DNA of 64,000 bases from Acrocarpospora corrugata (GCF_009687845.1 NZ_BLAD01000044.1:142349-206348), one strand, 5' to 3'. Shown: positions 17,301 through 25,729, counted from the first letter of the stretch. The notes: generated from the sequence alone by a model not told the origin. Translations and numbers: made by a program.

Positions 17301-17867
17301 GTCCGCATCACCCGGCCGCGCCACCACCTCGGCCTCACCGGCCCGCGCCGCCGCCACCTCGGCTGCGTCACCGGCCTTCACCACCACCTCGTCCTCACCA
17401 ATCCGCGCCGTCGCCACCACCTCGGCCGCGCTGCGGGCGTCGCCGATGAGCAGGCTCATCGTCGCGTGTGAGAGTTGTGTTTCGAGATCGGCGGGGGCGA
17501 GCACGGCGGCGCGGCGGAGATGGGAGACCGCGGTTTCCGCGTCGTCGGGGTCGACGCCCGGGGGCAGCGAGTCCGCGAGGGCGGCGCGCGCGAAGTCCTC
17601 GGAGGAGCCGCCAACGATGAGTTCGGCGACCAGTTGATGTGCTCTGGCCAGCAATGCCACGAGGTCGTGCCCGGCCGACGCCATCGCCAGTCTGTCCTCA
17701 AGATCGCGAACTACCGTCCTGGCGGTGGCGAGATCGCCTTCCGCGGCGGCCTTGTAGAGGAGCAGGCTCGCTCGGTACAGCACCGCTTGCGGGAGGTCGG
17801 GATGCCCTGCGGGGAGGGTCGCGATCAGCTGATCGAGTTGGGGGAGATCGTCGAGGCCGTCCGTCAT
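14319..17867 (-). CDS. CHAT-domain (caspase-like) protease with long helical N-terminus
   Basis: A 1182-residue protein whose C-terminal ~350 residues are a CHAT peptidase. The dyad is His1038 (VVHYAGHGASGYSS) and Cys1078 (LVVLSACLTDLS), followed by the family segment LVAAGAADVVGSRWALDDD. The N-terminal ~800 residues are alpha-helical and probably TPR-like (LLQSGTERSLHMSTEAAEIA, then WALEDGDKQTAVQALELGRG). Two low-complexity insertions occur near residues 180-220 (Ala/Glu/Val repeats) and 830-870 (Pro/Gly/Ser/Asn repeats). The ATG at 17867 is preferred over one 19 codons upstream. CHAT proteases act in bacterial cell-death and CRISPR-associated systems. Convergence with the S8/hydrolase operon suggests one functional unit, but co-regulation is unproven. 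Confidence 0.9.
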   Translation of the reverse strand: MTDGLDDLPQLDQLIATLPAGHPDLPQAVLYRASLLLYKAAAEGDLATARTVVRDLEDRLAMASAGHDLVALLARAHQLVAELIVGGSSEDFARAALADSLPPGVDPDDAETAVSHLRRAAVLAPADLETQLSHATMSLLIGDARSAAEVVATARIGEDEVVVKAGDAAEVAAARAGEAEVVARPGDADEVGANSTARAGGPDERDQLDALRAVLSAAASGERGPQVLRRALGTLPAGHRGRGLLALPLARTLATVQQSPAAAGSLGEALDLLAEVLESSSAESSDEARILTLHALVTGMLLDEVPADFSRLLAAIGSGADHLTLACAAGVRSWIERDRSHVTTAATHLAALIDKEQEDGRALMLCFPAIPLFVERYVATNSLEFLDRAEHCCDLLARSVPPGEDAEYAGAVAALRGHVRMHRAMVTYDMAEAHDAISDIRAGVQDEESAQMLTVLEAIVEGIDGDRDLSLQLGPPPMIYPSADGSSQPVHRLDVERHGVLLVQRGMAGDAQALDEGIALLRRALTLPGTYLLTHLPTDGVLGMALMARSWEHGGEDLDEAVTFLERAADRARAEPGVRWAAKILINLGRARRQHGDGAPAVAAGLESLRARHGDLLLQSGTERSLHMSTEAAEIAVEVASWALEDGDKQTAVQALELGRGMVLHAATLTTETGDLLRAAGAGDLAEEWDTALHTTPTGGNQPGDLDVDIPSTLRARALHALHDTPGEHRLLAVPTVNEIADHLRSNGWDALVHLLPRSRNGPGHAILIRADRTVLQLRLPSLDTREGTHIHEFVSAERALRSQNTTPAHAPSSAPGNDPSNVPENGPLHPPAGGPGGPGSDNGPENRPSSGPIHRPAGQSGVSGLSSGLEEDDAVERVAARVRWESALEAVCDWAGKEVIAPVLRGLRVDHDPRVILVPWGLAGAVPWHAARWEGRYACERALFSYAASARRLGTATGRAKTGGFGGFGGSAVIVADPAGEALAWGRWECEQIQRSSYPEAVRLGRWRRGSEEAAPATGDAILAALRSAAVVHYAGHGASGYSSAHSHLLLADGELPVRRILREATAPGSLVVLSACLTDLSDKDFDEALTLSTALVAAGAADVVGSRWALDDDCRTGTMMAIFHHFLREVGNAAEALRMAQVWMLRGDRALLQELGPDTPDSEEDFAAVSIWAAFTHHGG

Positions 17868-17978
17868 GGCGCAATCCGATCGACTTGAGCTGACTAAAGC
17901 GGTGAAGTCAACATCCAGTCCCAATATACGTAAGGAAAAGCCTTATGTGGGTAAGGCGGGCTTGGGTCCGCTTTCAGG

Positions 17979-18902
17979 CTATGAGCGTTCCCACAAGTCC
18001 CAGCGCCAGGCGATCCGCATGCCCACGCTTTCGTACAGGACGGTCGCTCCGGTCGGGTTTCCGGAATCGACGTTCAGCATCGCGTCCCGGAGGCCGCGCC
18101 CGGCGAAGGTGGCGAACGAAAGGCGCAGGAGGTGGGCGCCGATTCCGCGTCCCCGGTGGGAGGGCACGACCCCGACCTCGCCCACCCAGCCGCGGTCGTC
18201 TTCGGCGCTCGCGGTGAGAGCGCCGACGGGCCTTCCGTTGTCCCGCACCAGCAGCCAGAGCGCCGGATCGTGGTTCGGGTTTCCGACCGCTTCCTCGGCC
18301 CACTGGTCGTACGGCTCCGGGTGGTAACCCCAGTCACCGGCGAACGCCTCCTGAAGGACGGCGTGCACGGCCTCCAGATCACCTGGCGCGGCGATTCCGG
18401 TGATCTCGATTCCCGGCGGGGGCGGACCCGGCTCCTGGAGTTCGGCCAGGTCGATCCCCATGTACCAGAAGTGGCGGACCGGCCGCAGGCCCCGGGCCTG
18501 GAGGAGTGCGGCGGCGGCGTGGTCGTCCGCGTTCATCGAGTGGCGGAGGCGGGCCGCGGGAAGATCGCCCAGCAGTTCGCGGGCCCGCTCCTCGATCCGG
18601 TCCAGCAGCGCCGAGCCGATGCCCCGGCTCCGGTGCTCGGGGTGGACGGTTCCCCATGATCTGACGGCGCCGGGCTCCTCGGGGGACGCCTGGCCGTACC
18701 CGACGATCACGGCCGCGCCGTCGAGGGCCACCCATGCGTCGGTGGCGAGGTCGAAGCCGGTCCGGGCCCACTCGGCGCCCACGAATCCGGCGCCCAGGAT
18801 GCTCTGTCCGGCGCCGAGATCATCGGCGATGAGCACGGCGGCCACCGCGGCCAGATCGTCCGGTGTCGGCGCGCGGAATTCGTACCCGGCGGGCGAAATC
18901 AC
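17979..18902 (-). CDS. Tandem GNAT acetyltransferase (MshD-like architecture)
   Basis: A 307-residue protein with two GNAT domains. The first carries WGTVHPEHRSRGIGSALLDR (acetyl-CoA loop R-x-x-G-x-G/A) at residues about 83-102. The second carries VGEVGVVPSHRGRGIGAHLL near residues 235-254 and ends VLYESVGMRIAWRWDLWE. Two-domain GNATs include mycothiol synthase MshD, but the usual MshD signatures are not evident, so I keep a generic name. The start is the GTG at 18902 with no clear ribosome-binding site. Confidence 0.85.
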   Translation of the reverse strand: MISPAGYEFRAPTPDDLAAVAAVLIADDLGAGQSILGAGFVGAEWARTGFDLATDAWVALDGAAVIVGYGQASPEEPGAVRSWGTVHPEHRSRGIGSALLDRIEERARELLGDLPAARLRHSMNADDHAAAALLQARGLRPVRHFWYMGIDLAELQEPGPPPPGIEITGIAAPGDLEAVHAVLQEAFAGDWGYHPEPYDQWAEEAVGNPNHDPALWLLVRDNGRPVGALTASAEDDRGWVGEVGVVPSHRGRGIGAHLLRLSFATFAGRGLRDAMLNVDSGNPTGATVLYESVGMRIAWRWDLWERS

Positions 18903-19058
18903 GCCCCGGAAACTACCACCGGCGGGAAGGCGCGGCGACCGAGTTTTTGGGGGCCTTCAACGGCTTCGTGCGGTGAATTGGGACGGTGGTTGACGCGGAC
19001 CGTGTGACGGCTGAGGCTGCGTGAGAGATGCGAGTGATCCGAGGGAGAGGGAACCCAG

Positions 19059-19622
19059 ATGCCGCACATCACGTTGACTTCCGGCGAGCCGGGAATCCGT
19101 GGGCTGTTCAGATTCCGGCCGGAAACGGCGCGTCCGCTCAACGAGCTGGTGGAGAGTCTGCTGCGCGCGGACAACACGCTGTCGCGCGGCGAGCGGGAGC
19201 TGATCGCCGCCTATGTCTCGGCGCTCAACGAGTGCCGTTACTGCTTCTCCTCGCACGCGGCGTACGCGGCGGCGCAGCTGGAGGGCGGGATGGCGCTGGT
19301 GGAGCAGGTCCGCGCCGACGTGGGGGCCGCGCCGATCTCGGTCAAGATGAAGGCGCTGCTGGCCATCGCGGCGTCGGTGCAGCAGGGCGGGCTGAACGTC
19401 ACCGAGAAACTCGTGGCCGCCGCGCGCGAAACGGGCGCGACCGACGTGGAGATCCACGACACGGTGCTGATCGCCGCCGCCTTCTGCATGTTCAACCGGT
19501 ACGTCGACGGGCTGGCCACGATCGCCCCCGACGACCCGGACTCCTACGCCGTCCGGGCTGAGCGGATCGTCTCCATCGGCTACCTGGGACTGCTGGAGGA
19601 AGCCCAGAACAAGTCAAGCTGA
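19059..19622 (+). CDS. AhpD-like carboxymuconolactone decarboxylase-family peroxidase
   Basis: A 187-residue protein with the AhpD/CMD active-site motif ECRYCFSSHAAYAAAQ (CxxC followed by His) at about residues 59-74. The preceding helix LSRGERELIAAYVSALN is typical of uncharacterised peroxidase-related proteins. These all-helical enzymes use the Cys pair to reduce hydroperoxides or act as redox partners. The ATG has GAGGGAGAGGG upstream. It is transcribed alone. Confidence 0.9.
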   Translation: MPHITLTSGEPGIRGLFRFRPETARPLNELVESLLRADNTLSRGERELIAAYVSALNECRYCFSSHAAYAAAQLEGGMALVEQVRADVGAAPISVKMKALLAIAASVQQGGLNVTEKLVAAARETGATDVEIHDTVLIAAAFCMFNRYVDGLATIAPDDPDSYAVRAERIVSIGYLGLLEEAQNKSS

Positions 19623-19913
19623 CCGGCGAACCCACCGGACGCGAAAACTCCGAAGGGCGCGCTGACCATTAAGGCGCACATCTGATTCGTGCACTCACCC
19701 TCGAAGGCCGTCCGAATGTTCCGGCGGCTCCGCGGGCAGGTTGCGAGCCTGCCGGGCGCTCCGTAAATCACTGGCGCGCTCGACGAAGAACCGGACTTGG
19801 AGCCGCCCGGCCATTGGTGTCGGGCGGCACCCGCGGCCGTACCCGGCTCGGCGAAGTAACGCGCCGGGTGTTCCGTCAGGAAGAATGCAAGACCACGAAC
19901 TAGTCGCCCACCG

Positions 19914-20252
19914 TTAGTGGGCCGCCTCGTAGGCTTCGAGGATGGTGGCGGCGATACGGCCGCGCTCGTTCACCGGGTGGTTGTTGGCCTTGGCCCATTC
20001 TCTGATCTCCTGGGACTTCTCCCGGCTCAGCTTGCTCTCGCCGCCGCCGGACCGGCGACCGCGGGCGGGCCTGGCCTCGCGGACGAGTCGCCCATTGGCG
20101 ATGTAGGGTGCCAGGAATTTCTCCAGCTTGTCCTTGTTGCCCTGGGCGAGGTCGATCTCAAAGGTGTCCTTGCCCCAGCCGAACCGGTAGGTGGCGGCAC
20201 CCTGAGTGCCGTCCAAGTCGTCGGTGACCTGCTCAATGACCTGCTTGGCCAT
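19914..20252 (-). CDS. lsr2: Lsr2-type nucleoid-associated protein
   Basis: A 112-residue xenogeneic silencer. The N-terminal dimerisation domain is recognisable (MAKQVIEQVTDDLDGTQGAA, then YRFGWGKDTFEIDL), followed by a basic linker (RPARGRRSGGG). The C-terminal AT-hook-like DNA-binding domain reads SQEIREWAKANNHPVNERGR; the usual RGR grip is at the NERGR end. The ATG follows AGGAG. Lsr2 bridges DNA and silences AT-rich or foreign genes. Actinobacteria often carry several copies, so this may be a secondary one. Confidence 0.95.
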   Translation of the reverse strand: MAKQVIEQVTDDLDGTQGAATYRFGWGKDTFEIDLAQGNKDKLEKFLAPYIANGRLVREARPARGRRSGGGESKLSREKSQEIREWAKANNHPVNERGRIAATILEAYEAAH

Positions 20253-20575
20253 GATCTACTCCTCATGCTGCCGTGATATTTGCAATACCCTAACGCCTCA
20301 ACAGGGCTGACCAAAAACTGGGAGGACCATTCCTTCCGCAAAGAAACTCCCTGCCGCTTCTTCACAGTGCCAACCTTGCCGATGGTTATGGCCCGCGGGG
20401 GCGTAACCGCCGGAGAAATCGAAGCCGAGCTTTCGAAATGTGCCCGGTTTCGCCTCACTGCTGCCGGATGGGTACACGGCGGCGCGCACAGGTGTGCCCG
20501 GGGTGGGCTAACCTGCCCGACTTGAGGGGTCCTCGCATTTCTCCGGGCCCAGCCGACACAAGGAAGACGGACGAG
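20253..20575. other. Divergent intergenic region, no gene seen
   Basis: About 320 bp between lsr2 and the SDR gene, relatively AT-rich near lsr2. The readings are short and unrecognisable. It should hold both promoters; I cannot assign boxes with confidence. Confidence 0.55.
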
Positions 20576-21448
20576 ATGACCAATCAGACTGGCCAGGCCG
20601 GCCTGCGGGGCAAGACCGTGGTGATCACTGGCGCCAGCGCCGGTGTCGGCGCCGCCGCCGCACGGCGGATGGCCGAGCTCGGCGCGACCGTGGCCGTGGT
20701 CGGCAGGTCGCCGGAGAAGACGGCGGCGGTCGCGCGCTCGATCGGCACCGAGCCGATCATCGCCGACTTCGGCCGCCTGGCGGACGTGCGGGCGCTCGCG
20801 GAGACCCTGCTCACCCGCTACCCGGTCATCGACGTCCTGGCCAACAACGCCGGGGGCACCATCGCCCGCCGGACCGTCACCGAGGACGGCCACGAGATGA
20901 CCTTCCAGGTCAACCATCTGGCCCCGTTCCTGCTCACGCATCTGCTGCTGGACCGGCTGACCGAGACCCCCGACGCCCGGGTGATCGCGACGAGCAGCCA
21001 GGCGCACGGCATGGGCCGCGTCGACCTGGACGACCTCGACAGCTCGCGCGGATACCGCTCCTTCCCCGTCTATGGGACGACGAAGCTGGAGAACATCCTC
21101 TTCACCCGTGAACTGGCCCGGCGCACGCAGGGCACCAGCGTCACCGCGACCGCTTTCCACCCCGGTGTCGTCGCCAGCGACTTCTACCGGGGCTACGGCC
21201 TGGCGGGCCGGATCATGCGCTCCCCGATCGGCAGGGCCGTCACCGTCACCCCCGAGAAGGCGGCCGAAGCACTGGTACGGCTGGCCACCACACCCGATCC
21301 GAAGTCGGTCAACGGCGCCTACTTCAACCTGCTCAGGCGGCGAGAGCCCAAGTATCGCCAGTCCGGCGACCCCGAACTCGCCCGCCGCCTGTGGGAGCGC
21401 TCGGCCGCGATGCTCGGCATCACCGCCACCGAGCCCCTGACCAGCTGA
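20576..21448 (+). CDS. Short-chain dehydrogenase/reductase (SDR)
   Basis: A 290-residue classical SDR. The cofactor motif TGASAGVGAAAARRMAELGA follows VVI, with LANNAGG, the catalytic Ser in ATSSQAHG and the Tyr-Lys pair in PVYGTTKLEN. After the Tyr come FHPGVVASDF and a C-terminal part resembling retinol-dehydrogenase-like SDRs. The arginine in VVGRSPEK suggests NADPH preference. The ATG at 20576 follows AGGAAG at about 9 bases; the in-frame reading from 20438 is not conserved-looking. Substrate unknown. Confidence 0.88.
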   Translation: MTNQTGQAGLRGKTVVITGASAGVGAAAARRMAELGATVAVVGRSPEKTAAVARSIGTEPIIADFGRLADVRALAETLLTRYPVIDVLANNAGGTIARRTVTEDGHEMTFQVNHLAPFLLTHLLLDRLTETPDARVIATSSQAHGMGRVDLDDLDSSRGYRSFPVYGTTKLENILFTRELARRTQGTSVTATAFHPGVVASDFYRGYGLAGRIMRSPIGRAVTVTPEKAAEALVRLATTPDPKSVNGAYFNLLRRREPKYRQSGDPELARRLWERSAAMLGITATEPLTS

Positions 21449-21515
21449 CCGCTATGTCCCGTCGGCCGTGATCAAACTAAGGTGACCTTGCCGTACAAGC
21501 CGAAGGGACCAGATC

Positions 21516-22598
21516 ATGGGTGCACAGTCCGCGGGCCGTTTCGGGATAGTGGGCAGCGGGTGGCGTTCGGAGTTCTTCCTCCGCCTGGCCAGGCGGTTGC
21601 CCGAGCGGCTGTCGGTGTCGGGCGTGGTGACCAGGTCGGCCGGGCGGGGAGCCGAGGTCGAGGCCCGCTGGGGAGTGCCCACGTTCCGCTCCGTCGGCGA
21701 GATGCTCGCGGCGGAACGCCCTGAATTCGTCATCCCGTCAGTGCCGTGGCCGGTCACCCCGGCGGTGACCAAGGAGCTCGTGGGATTCGAGCTCCCGGTG
21801 CTGGCCGAGACCCCGCCCGCCGCCGACCTGGAGGGGCTGCGCGACCTGTGGCGGGCGGTCGGTTCCAGCGGTCTGGTCCAGGTCGCGGAGCAGTACCTGC
21901 ACATGCCCGGTCACGCGGCGAGGCTGGCGCTGGTCCGCGAGGGGGTCATCGGCCAGGCGACCTCCGTCCAGGTGTCCTCCACCCACCTCTACCACGCCGT
22001 GTCGATGGTCAGGCATCTGCTCGGCGTCGGCTTCCAGGAGGCCACCGTCAGCGCCCGCTCGTTCGCCGCGCCACTCGTGGACCCCGTGTCGAGGGACGGC
22101 TGGTCCGGCGACCTGACGCCGAAGCCGGCCTCCACCACGATCGCCACGCTGGAGTTCGCCGGCGGCATGGGCCTGTACGACTTCACCGACAACCAGTGGT
22201 GGAATCCGCTGCGCGGCCGGCGGATCGTCATCCGGGGCTCGCTGGGCGAGGTGGTGGACGACCGGGTCGTGCGCATGGTCGAGCCAGGCGCCGCGGTGGA
22301 ATCGCACCTGATCCGACGCCAGACCGGGATCGATCTGAACCTGGAGGGTTTCGACCTGGATCACATCAGCTTCGACGGGCGGGTGGTCTACAGGAATGGC
22401 TATCAGGGCGCCCGGTTCTCCGAGGACGACCTGGCCGTCGTCAGTCTGCTGTGCCAGATGACGGCCTGGTGCCGGGGCGAGGCCGCGGAGCCGTACCCGT
22501 TGGCCGACGGATGCCAGGACCACTTGATCAGCCTGGCGATCGGAGAATCCCTGAGCTCCGGGACGAGCGTCACCACCAGCCGTGAAGCCTGGGCCTGA
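21516..22598 (+). CDS. Gfo/Idh/MocA-family oxidoreductase
   Basis: A 360-residue NAD(P)-dependent oxidoreductase. The Rossmann fold opens FGIVGSGWRSEFFLRLARRL. The usual EKP motif that carries the catalytic Lys is replaced by AETPPAA, a variant in which the lysine is missing, so chemistry may be altered. The C-terminal alpha/beta domain contains YDFTDNQWWNPLRGRRIVIRG. These enzymes oxidise or reduce sugars and inositols. It follows the SDR gene on the same strand after 67 bp, so the two may be co-transcribed. Confidence 0.85.
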   Translation: MGAQSAGRFGIVGSGWRSEFFLRLARRLPERLSVSGVVTRSAGRGAEVEARWGVPTFRSVGEMLAAERPEFVIPSVPWPVTPAVTKELVGFELPVLAETPPAADLEGLRDLWRAVGSSGLVQVAEQYLHMPGHAARLALVREGVIGQATSVQVSSTHLYHAVSMVRHLLGVGFQEATVSARSFAAPLVDPVSRDGWSGDLTPKPASTTIATLEFAGGMGLYDFTDNQWWNPLRGRRIVIRGSLGEVVDDRVVRMVEPGAAVESHLIRRQTGIDLNLEGFDLDHISFDGRVVYRNGYQGARFSEDDLAVVSLLCQMTAWCRGEAAEPYPLADGCQDHLISLAIGESLSSGTSVTTSREAWA

Positions 22599-22721
22599 GC
22601 TGAACATTTCACGCGGGCCGGGAGCTCTGCCAGCTCAGGTTCGCCGGAGACGAAGGGGAATGGCGGCGGTCTGTCGTCGATGCGATGCTTCCCGCAACTT
22701 CGCTGCCCGGGGAGTTCCTCG

Positions 22722-23441
22722 ATGAAGATCAGACGAATGCTCGTCGCGTTGGTGCTCGGGGCGGGCGTGATGCTCGGCGCGCCCGGTCCCGCGGACGCCG
22801 CCGCGACCACGGTCTCGTACCGCATGGCCGCCAGTTGGGGGCTCGGCTTCCAGGCGCAGCTGACCGTGACGCCGAGCGCCGCCGTGACCAGCTGGACGAT
22901 CGAGTTCGATCTCGCCGCTCAGCAGGTGGTCACCGCGGCGTTCTTCGCCGATTTCACGCAGACCGGCCAGCATGTCGTTCTGTCCAACCGGCCGTTCAAT
23001 GGCGCCGTTCCGGCGGGTGGCGCGCTCAGTCTGGGGATTCAGGTCGGCAATCCGGGTCTGATCAATGTGCCGCCCGGCGCTTTCACGTTCAATGGCCAGC
23101 CCGCGACGTACACGCCCGAGCCTTACCTGCTCGCGAGCATCGCGCGGGTGCAGATCCCCGAGGGCGGGACCGTGTCGTTCAATGTGCGGATCAGCCAGAT
23201 ACCGGTTTCGCCCATCGTCGTCGAATTGGGCGGCGGCGATGCGAGCCAGGCGGTCGTCGTGACGCCGCGGCAGCTCACCTTCTCCAATAATCCGAGGTTC
23301 TGGAACCTCCCGCAGACGGTCGTCGTCACCAGGCTCGACGACCCGGGCGCAAATGGCCAGTCCGTGTTCATTCCGATCACCCAGTGGAACGGTAAGCCGG
23401 GTTATGCCATGGAGGCGGTCATCGCCGATCTGATCGGCTAG
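22722..23441 (+). CDS. Secreted beta-sandwich protein with CBM2-like N-terminus
   Basis: A 239-residue protein with a signal peptide (MKIRRMLVALVLGAGVML, cleavage near ADAAA). The mature N-terminus (YRMAASWGLGFQAQLTVTPS then SWTIEFDL) has the pattern of a family 2 carbohydrate-binding module, with aromatic residues and the W-x-x-x-F strand. The second half (IPEGGTVSFNVRISQIPVSP, then VVVTPRQLTFS) resembles a Calx-beta or Ig-like module. It may bind polysaccharide outside the cell. No catalytic domain is present. The ATG at 22722 follows GGGGAG. Confidence 0.7.
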   Translation: MKIRRMLVALVLGAGVMLGAPGPADAAATTVSYRMAASWGLGFQAQLTVTPSAAVTSWTIEFDLAAQQVVTAAFFADFTQTGQHVVLSNRPFNGAVPAGGALSLGIQVGNPGLINVPPGAFTFNGQPATYTPEPYLLASIARVQIPEGGTVSFNVRISQIPVSPIVVELGGGDASQAVVVTPRQLTFSNNPRFWNLPQTVVVTRLDDPGANGQSVFIPITQWNGKPGYAMEAVIADLIG

Positions 23442-23566
23442 ACCATCGGGCGGTAAAAGATGATTTCCCAGTGGGATGGGCTATCTGGCCCAGCTGGGGG
23501 AATCGCTTGGCCCGGCCCCGGAGATAACGCCCCTGCCAGGAGAAACTTACGGGGACGGGGCAGATT

Positions 23567-25588
23567 ATGGATTCGGCTGGGGGCCCGGCCACCGGGCTGC
23601 GCGACGCGGCGGGGGTGCGGGACGCCGCCGTCATGGCGGACGGCGACGGGGTGCGGGCGGCGGCGTCGGCGCGGGTGGCCGGGCACAGTCAGCAGCGGCG
23701 GCGGAACATCGCCGTCCTGGCCGAGCCGGGCGGGATGGCCCGGGCGGACGAGCCGATCCGGGTGGCCACCCGGATCGACCGGCTCAGCCGGCACTACCGG
23801 GATGTGCGGCCGGTCAGCCCGCGCGCGATCGCGGCGGGGGATCCGGCCGCGATCGCGTCCGCGGAGGCGGTGCTGGAGCGGATCATCCAGACCGATGATC
23901 TGCTCGCGGTGGGTTACCTGGAGGGCGGGGTGGCGGCGGCGCGGGCGGTGGGCCGGATCGTCATCCGCGATCAGCGGGGGCGGGTGGCCGGGTTCGGGAC
24001 GGGTTCGCTGGTCTCGCCGGAGTTGCTGCTGACCAACCATCATGTGCTGGGGGACGCCGGGATCGCGGCGACCAGCGGCGTCGAGTTCGACTTCCAGGAC
24101 GGCGTCGACGGCCGGCCGCTGCCGCTGCGGGAGTTCGGCCTGGATCCCGGCCGGTTCTTCTTCGCCGACCGGGAGCTGGACTTCGCGCTGGTGGCGGTGA
24201 AGGCCGGGCCGGGTGAGCTGGCCCGGTTCGGGTTCAACCCGCTGGTGGAGGCCGAGGGCAAGGCCATCGTCGGGGACTTCGTCACGATCATCCAGCATCC
24301 GCGCGGGGAGAAGAAGCAGATCGCGCTGCGGGAGAACCGCATCGTCGACGTCCTGGACCTGTTCCTGCACTACCGGACGGACACCGAGCCGGGCTCGTCG
24401 GGCTCGCCGGTGTTCAACGACCAGTGGGAGGTCGTCGCCCTGCACCATGCCGGGGTGCCCGCCCCCGACCAGGCCGGCGGCGTCATCAACGAGGGTGTGC
24501 GGGTCAGCCGGTTGCTGGCCATGCTGCGCGCCCGGCCGTTCCCGCCCGCCCAGCAGGCGCTGATCGAGCGGCTGTTCACCGGGCAGGCGGCCCCGTCGAT
24601 GATCCCGCCGCTGCCCGACCAGCCTGCGGCCGATGGGATGTCGCCGCAGACGATCTCACTGACGGTGCCTTTCGATGTACGGCTGCGCTGCGACCGTGAC
24701 GACGCGAGCGCACCGGGGCGAACGACGAACGGGGAGGCTGTCCGGATCGACCCGGACTACACCAGCCGGGAAGGGTATGACCCTGATTTCCTGAGCCCGC
24801 AGCATCAGGTGCCGTTGCCGGTCCTGCACCCGGACCTGGTCCCGCTGGCCGCCGGCGGCCCCGGCTACGTGCTGCCGTACCACCACTTCAGCGTGGTGAT
24901 CAACAAGAAGCGGCGGCTGGCCTTCTACACCGCCGTCAACATCGACGGCGCCACCAGCCAGCGCCTGCGCCGCGAGCCGGACCGCTGGACCTTCGACCCC
25001 CGGCTGCCCGAGGACGAGCAGACCGGGGAGAGCGTCTACCGCGACAACCCGCTCGACCGCGGCCACCTGGTCCGCCGGCTCGACCCGGCCTGGGGAGGCT
25101 CCCGTACGGTGGCCAAGTCCGCCAACGACGACACCTTCCACTTCACCAACTGCACGCCGCAGCATCAGGACTTCAACCAGAACCAGACCACCTGGGCGGG
25201 GCTGGAGGACTACATCCTGGAGAACGCCGACAACCGGGACCTGCGGGTGAACGTGTTCACCGGGCCGATCCTGGCCGCCGACGACGATCCCTACCGGGGC
25301 GTCCAGCTGCCCCGCCAGTTCTGGAAGGTCGTCGCCATGGTCACCCAGGCGGGCGAGCTGTCGGCGACCGCGTACCTGCTCAGCCAGCAGGAACTCATCG
25401 ACGGCCTGGAGATCGCACCCGAGCGGTTCTCCTACGGCGCGTACCAGACCTACCAGGTGCCGGTACGGCGGGTCGAGGAACTCACCCGGCTGGCCTTCGG
25501 CCCGCTCGCCGAAGCCGACCCTTTCACCCGCACCGAAGCGGACGCCCCGGCCAAGGAGATCAGCCACTTCCACCAGCTCGTCCTCTGA
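23567..25588 (+). CDS. Trypsin-like protease fused to NUC1 DNA/RNA non-specific endonuclease
   Basis: A 673-residue two-enzyme fusion. Residues about 125-320 are a V8/trypsin-like serine protease with His159 (LLTNHHVLG), Asp205 (ELDFALVAV) and Ser278 (GSSGSPVFND). Residues about 400-640 are a beta-beta-alpha-metal NUC1 nuclease with catalytic His500 in NPLDRGHLVRRLDPAWG and the metal/support segment FTNCTPQHQDFNQNQTTWAG. The first ~120 residues contain a helical, Ala/Arg-rich region (AIASAEAVLERIIQTDDLL). There is no signal peptide or visible immunity gene. I infer a latent suicide nuclease released or switched by proteolysis. A hairpin follows the stop. Confidence 0.92.
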   Translation: MDSAGGPATGLRDAAGVRDAAVMADGDGVRAAASARVAGHSQQRRRNIAVLAEPGGMARADEPIRVATRIDRLSRHYRDVRPVSPRAIAAGDPAAIASAEAVLERIIQTDDLLAVGYLEGGVAAARAVGRIVIRDQRGRVAGFGTGSLVSPELLLTNHHVLGDAGIAATSGVEFDFQDGVDGRPLPLREFGLDPGRFFFADRELDFALVAVKAGPGELARFGFNPLVEAEGKAIVGDFVTIIQHPRGEKKQIALRENRIVDVLDLFLHYRTDTEPGSSGSPVFNDQWEVVALHHAGVPAPDQAGGVINEGVRVSRLLAMLRARPFPPAQQALIERLFTGQAAPSMIPPLPDQPAADGMSPQTISLTVPFDVRLRCDRDDASAPGRTTNGEAVRIDPDYTSREGYDPDFLSPQHQVPLPVLHPDLVPLAAGGPGYVLPYHHFSVVINKKRRLAFYTAVNIDGATSQRLRREPDRWTFDPRLPEDEQTGESVYRDNPLDRGHLVRRLDPAWGGSRTVAKSANDDTFHFTNCTPQHQDFNQNQTTWAGLEDYILENADNRDLRVNVFTGPILAADDDPYRGVQLPRQFWKVVAMVTQAGELSATAYLLSQQELIDGLEIAPERFSYGAYQTYQVPVRRVEELTRLAFGPLAEADPFTRTEADAPAKEISHFHQLVL

Positions 25589-25611
25589 AGCCCGCGCGTA
25601 GCGCGCGAAGA

Positions 25612-25642
25612 ACGCTCGGATGCGGCATTCGCATCCGAGCGT
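25612..25642 (+). terminator. Hairpin after the protease-nuclease gene
   Basis: A 13-bp perfect stem, ACGCTCGGATGCG (25612-25624) and CGCATCCGAGCGT (25630-25642), with a 5-base loop. It is placed between convergent genes, 23 bp after the stop at 25588, and could end transcription from both sides. Confidence 0.75.
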
Positions 25643-25729
25643 CCCGGCCGAATCGGCGCCATGCTCAGGCGTCCTTGAACGTCGCGTAGACGATCAGCAG
25701 CGGGAGACGTGTGGGGCTTGTCCCGTCCC

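Noticed and set aside
17270..17440. Direct repeats thought to be regulatory iterons
   Set aside because: They lie inside the CHAT gene and encode an in-frame Ala/Glu/Val linker.
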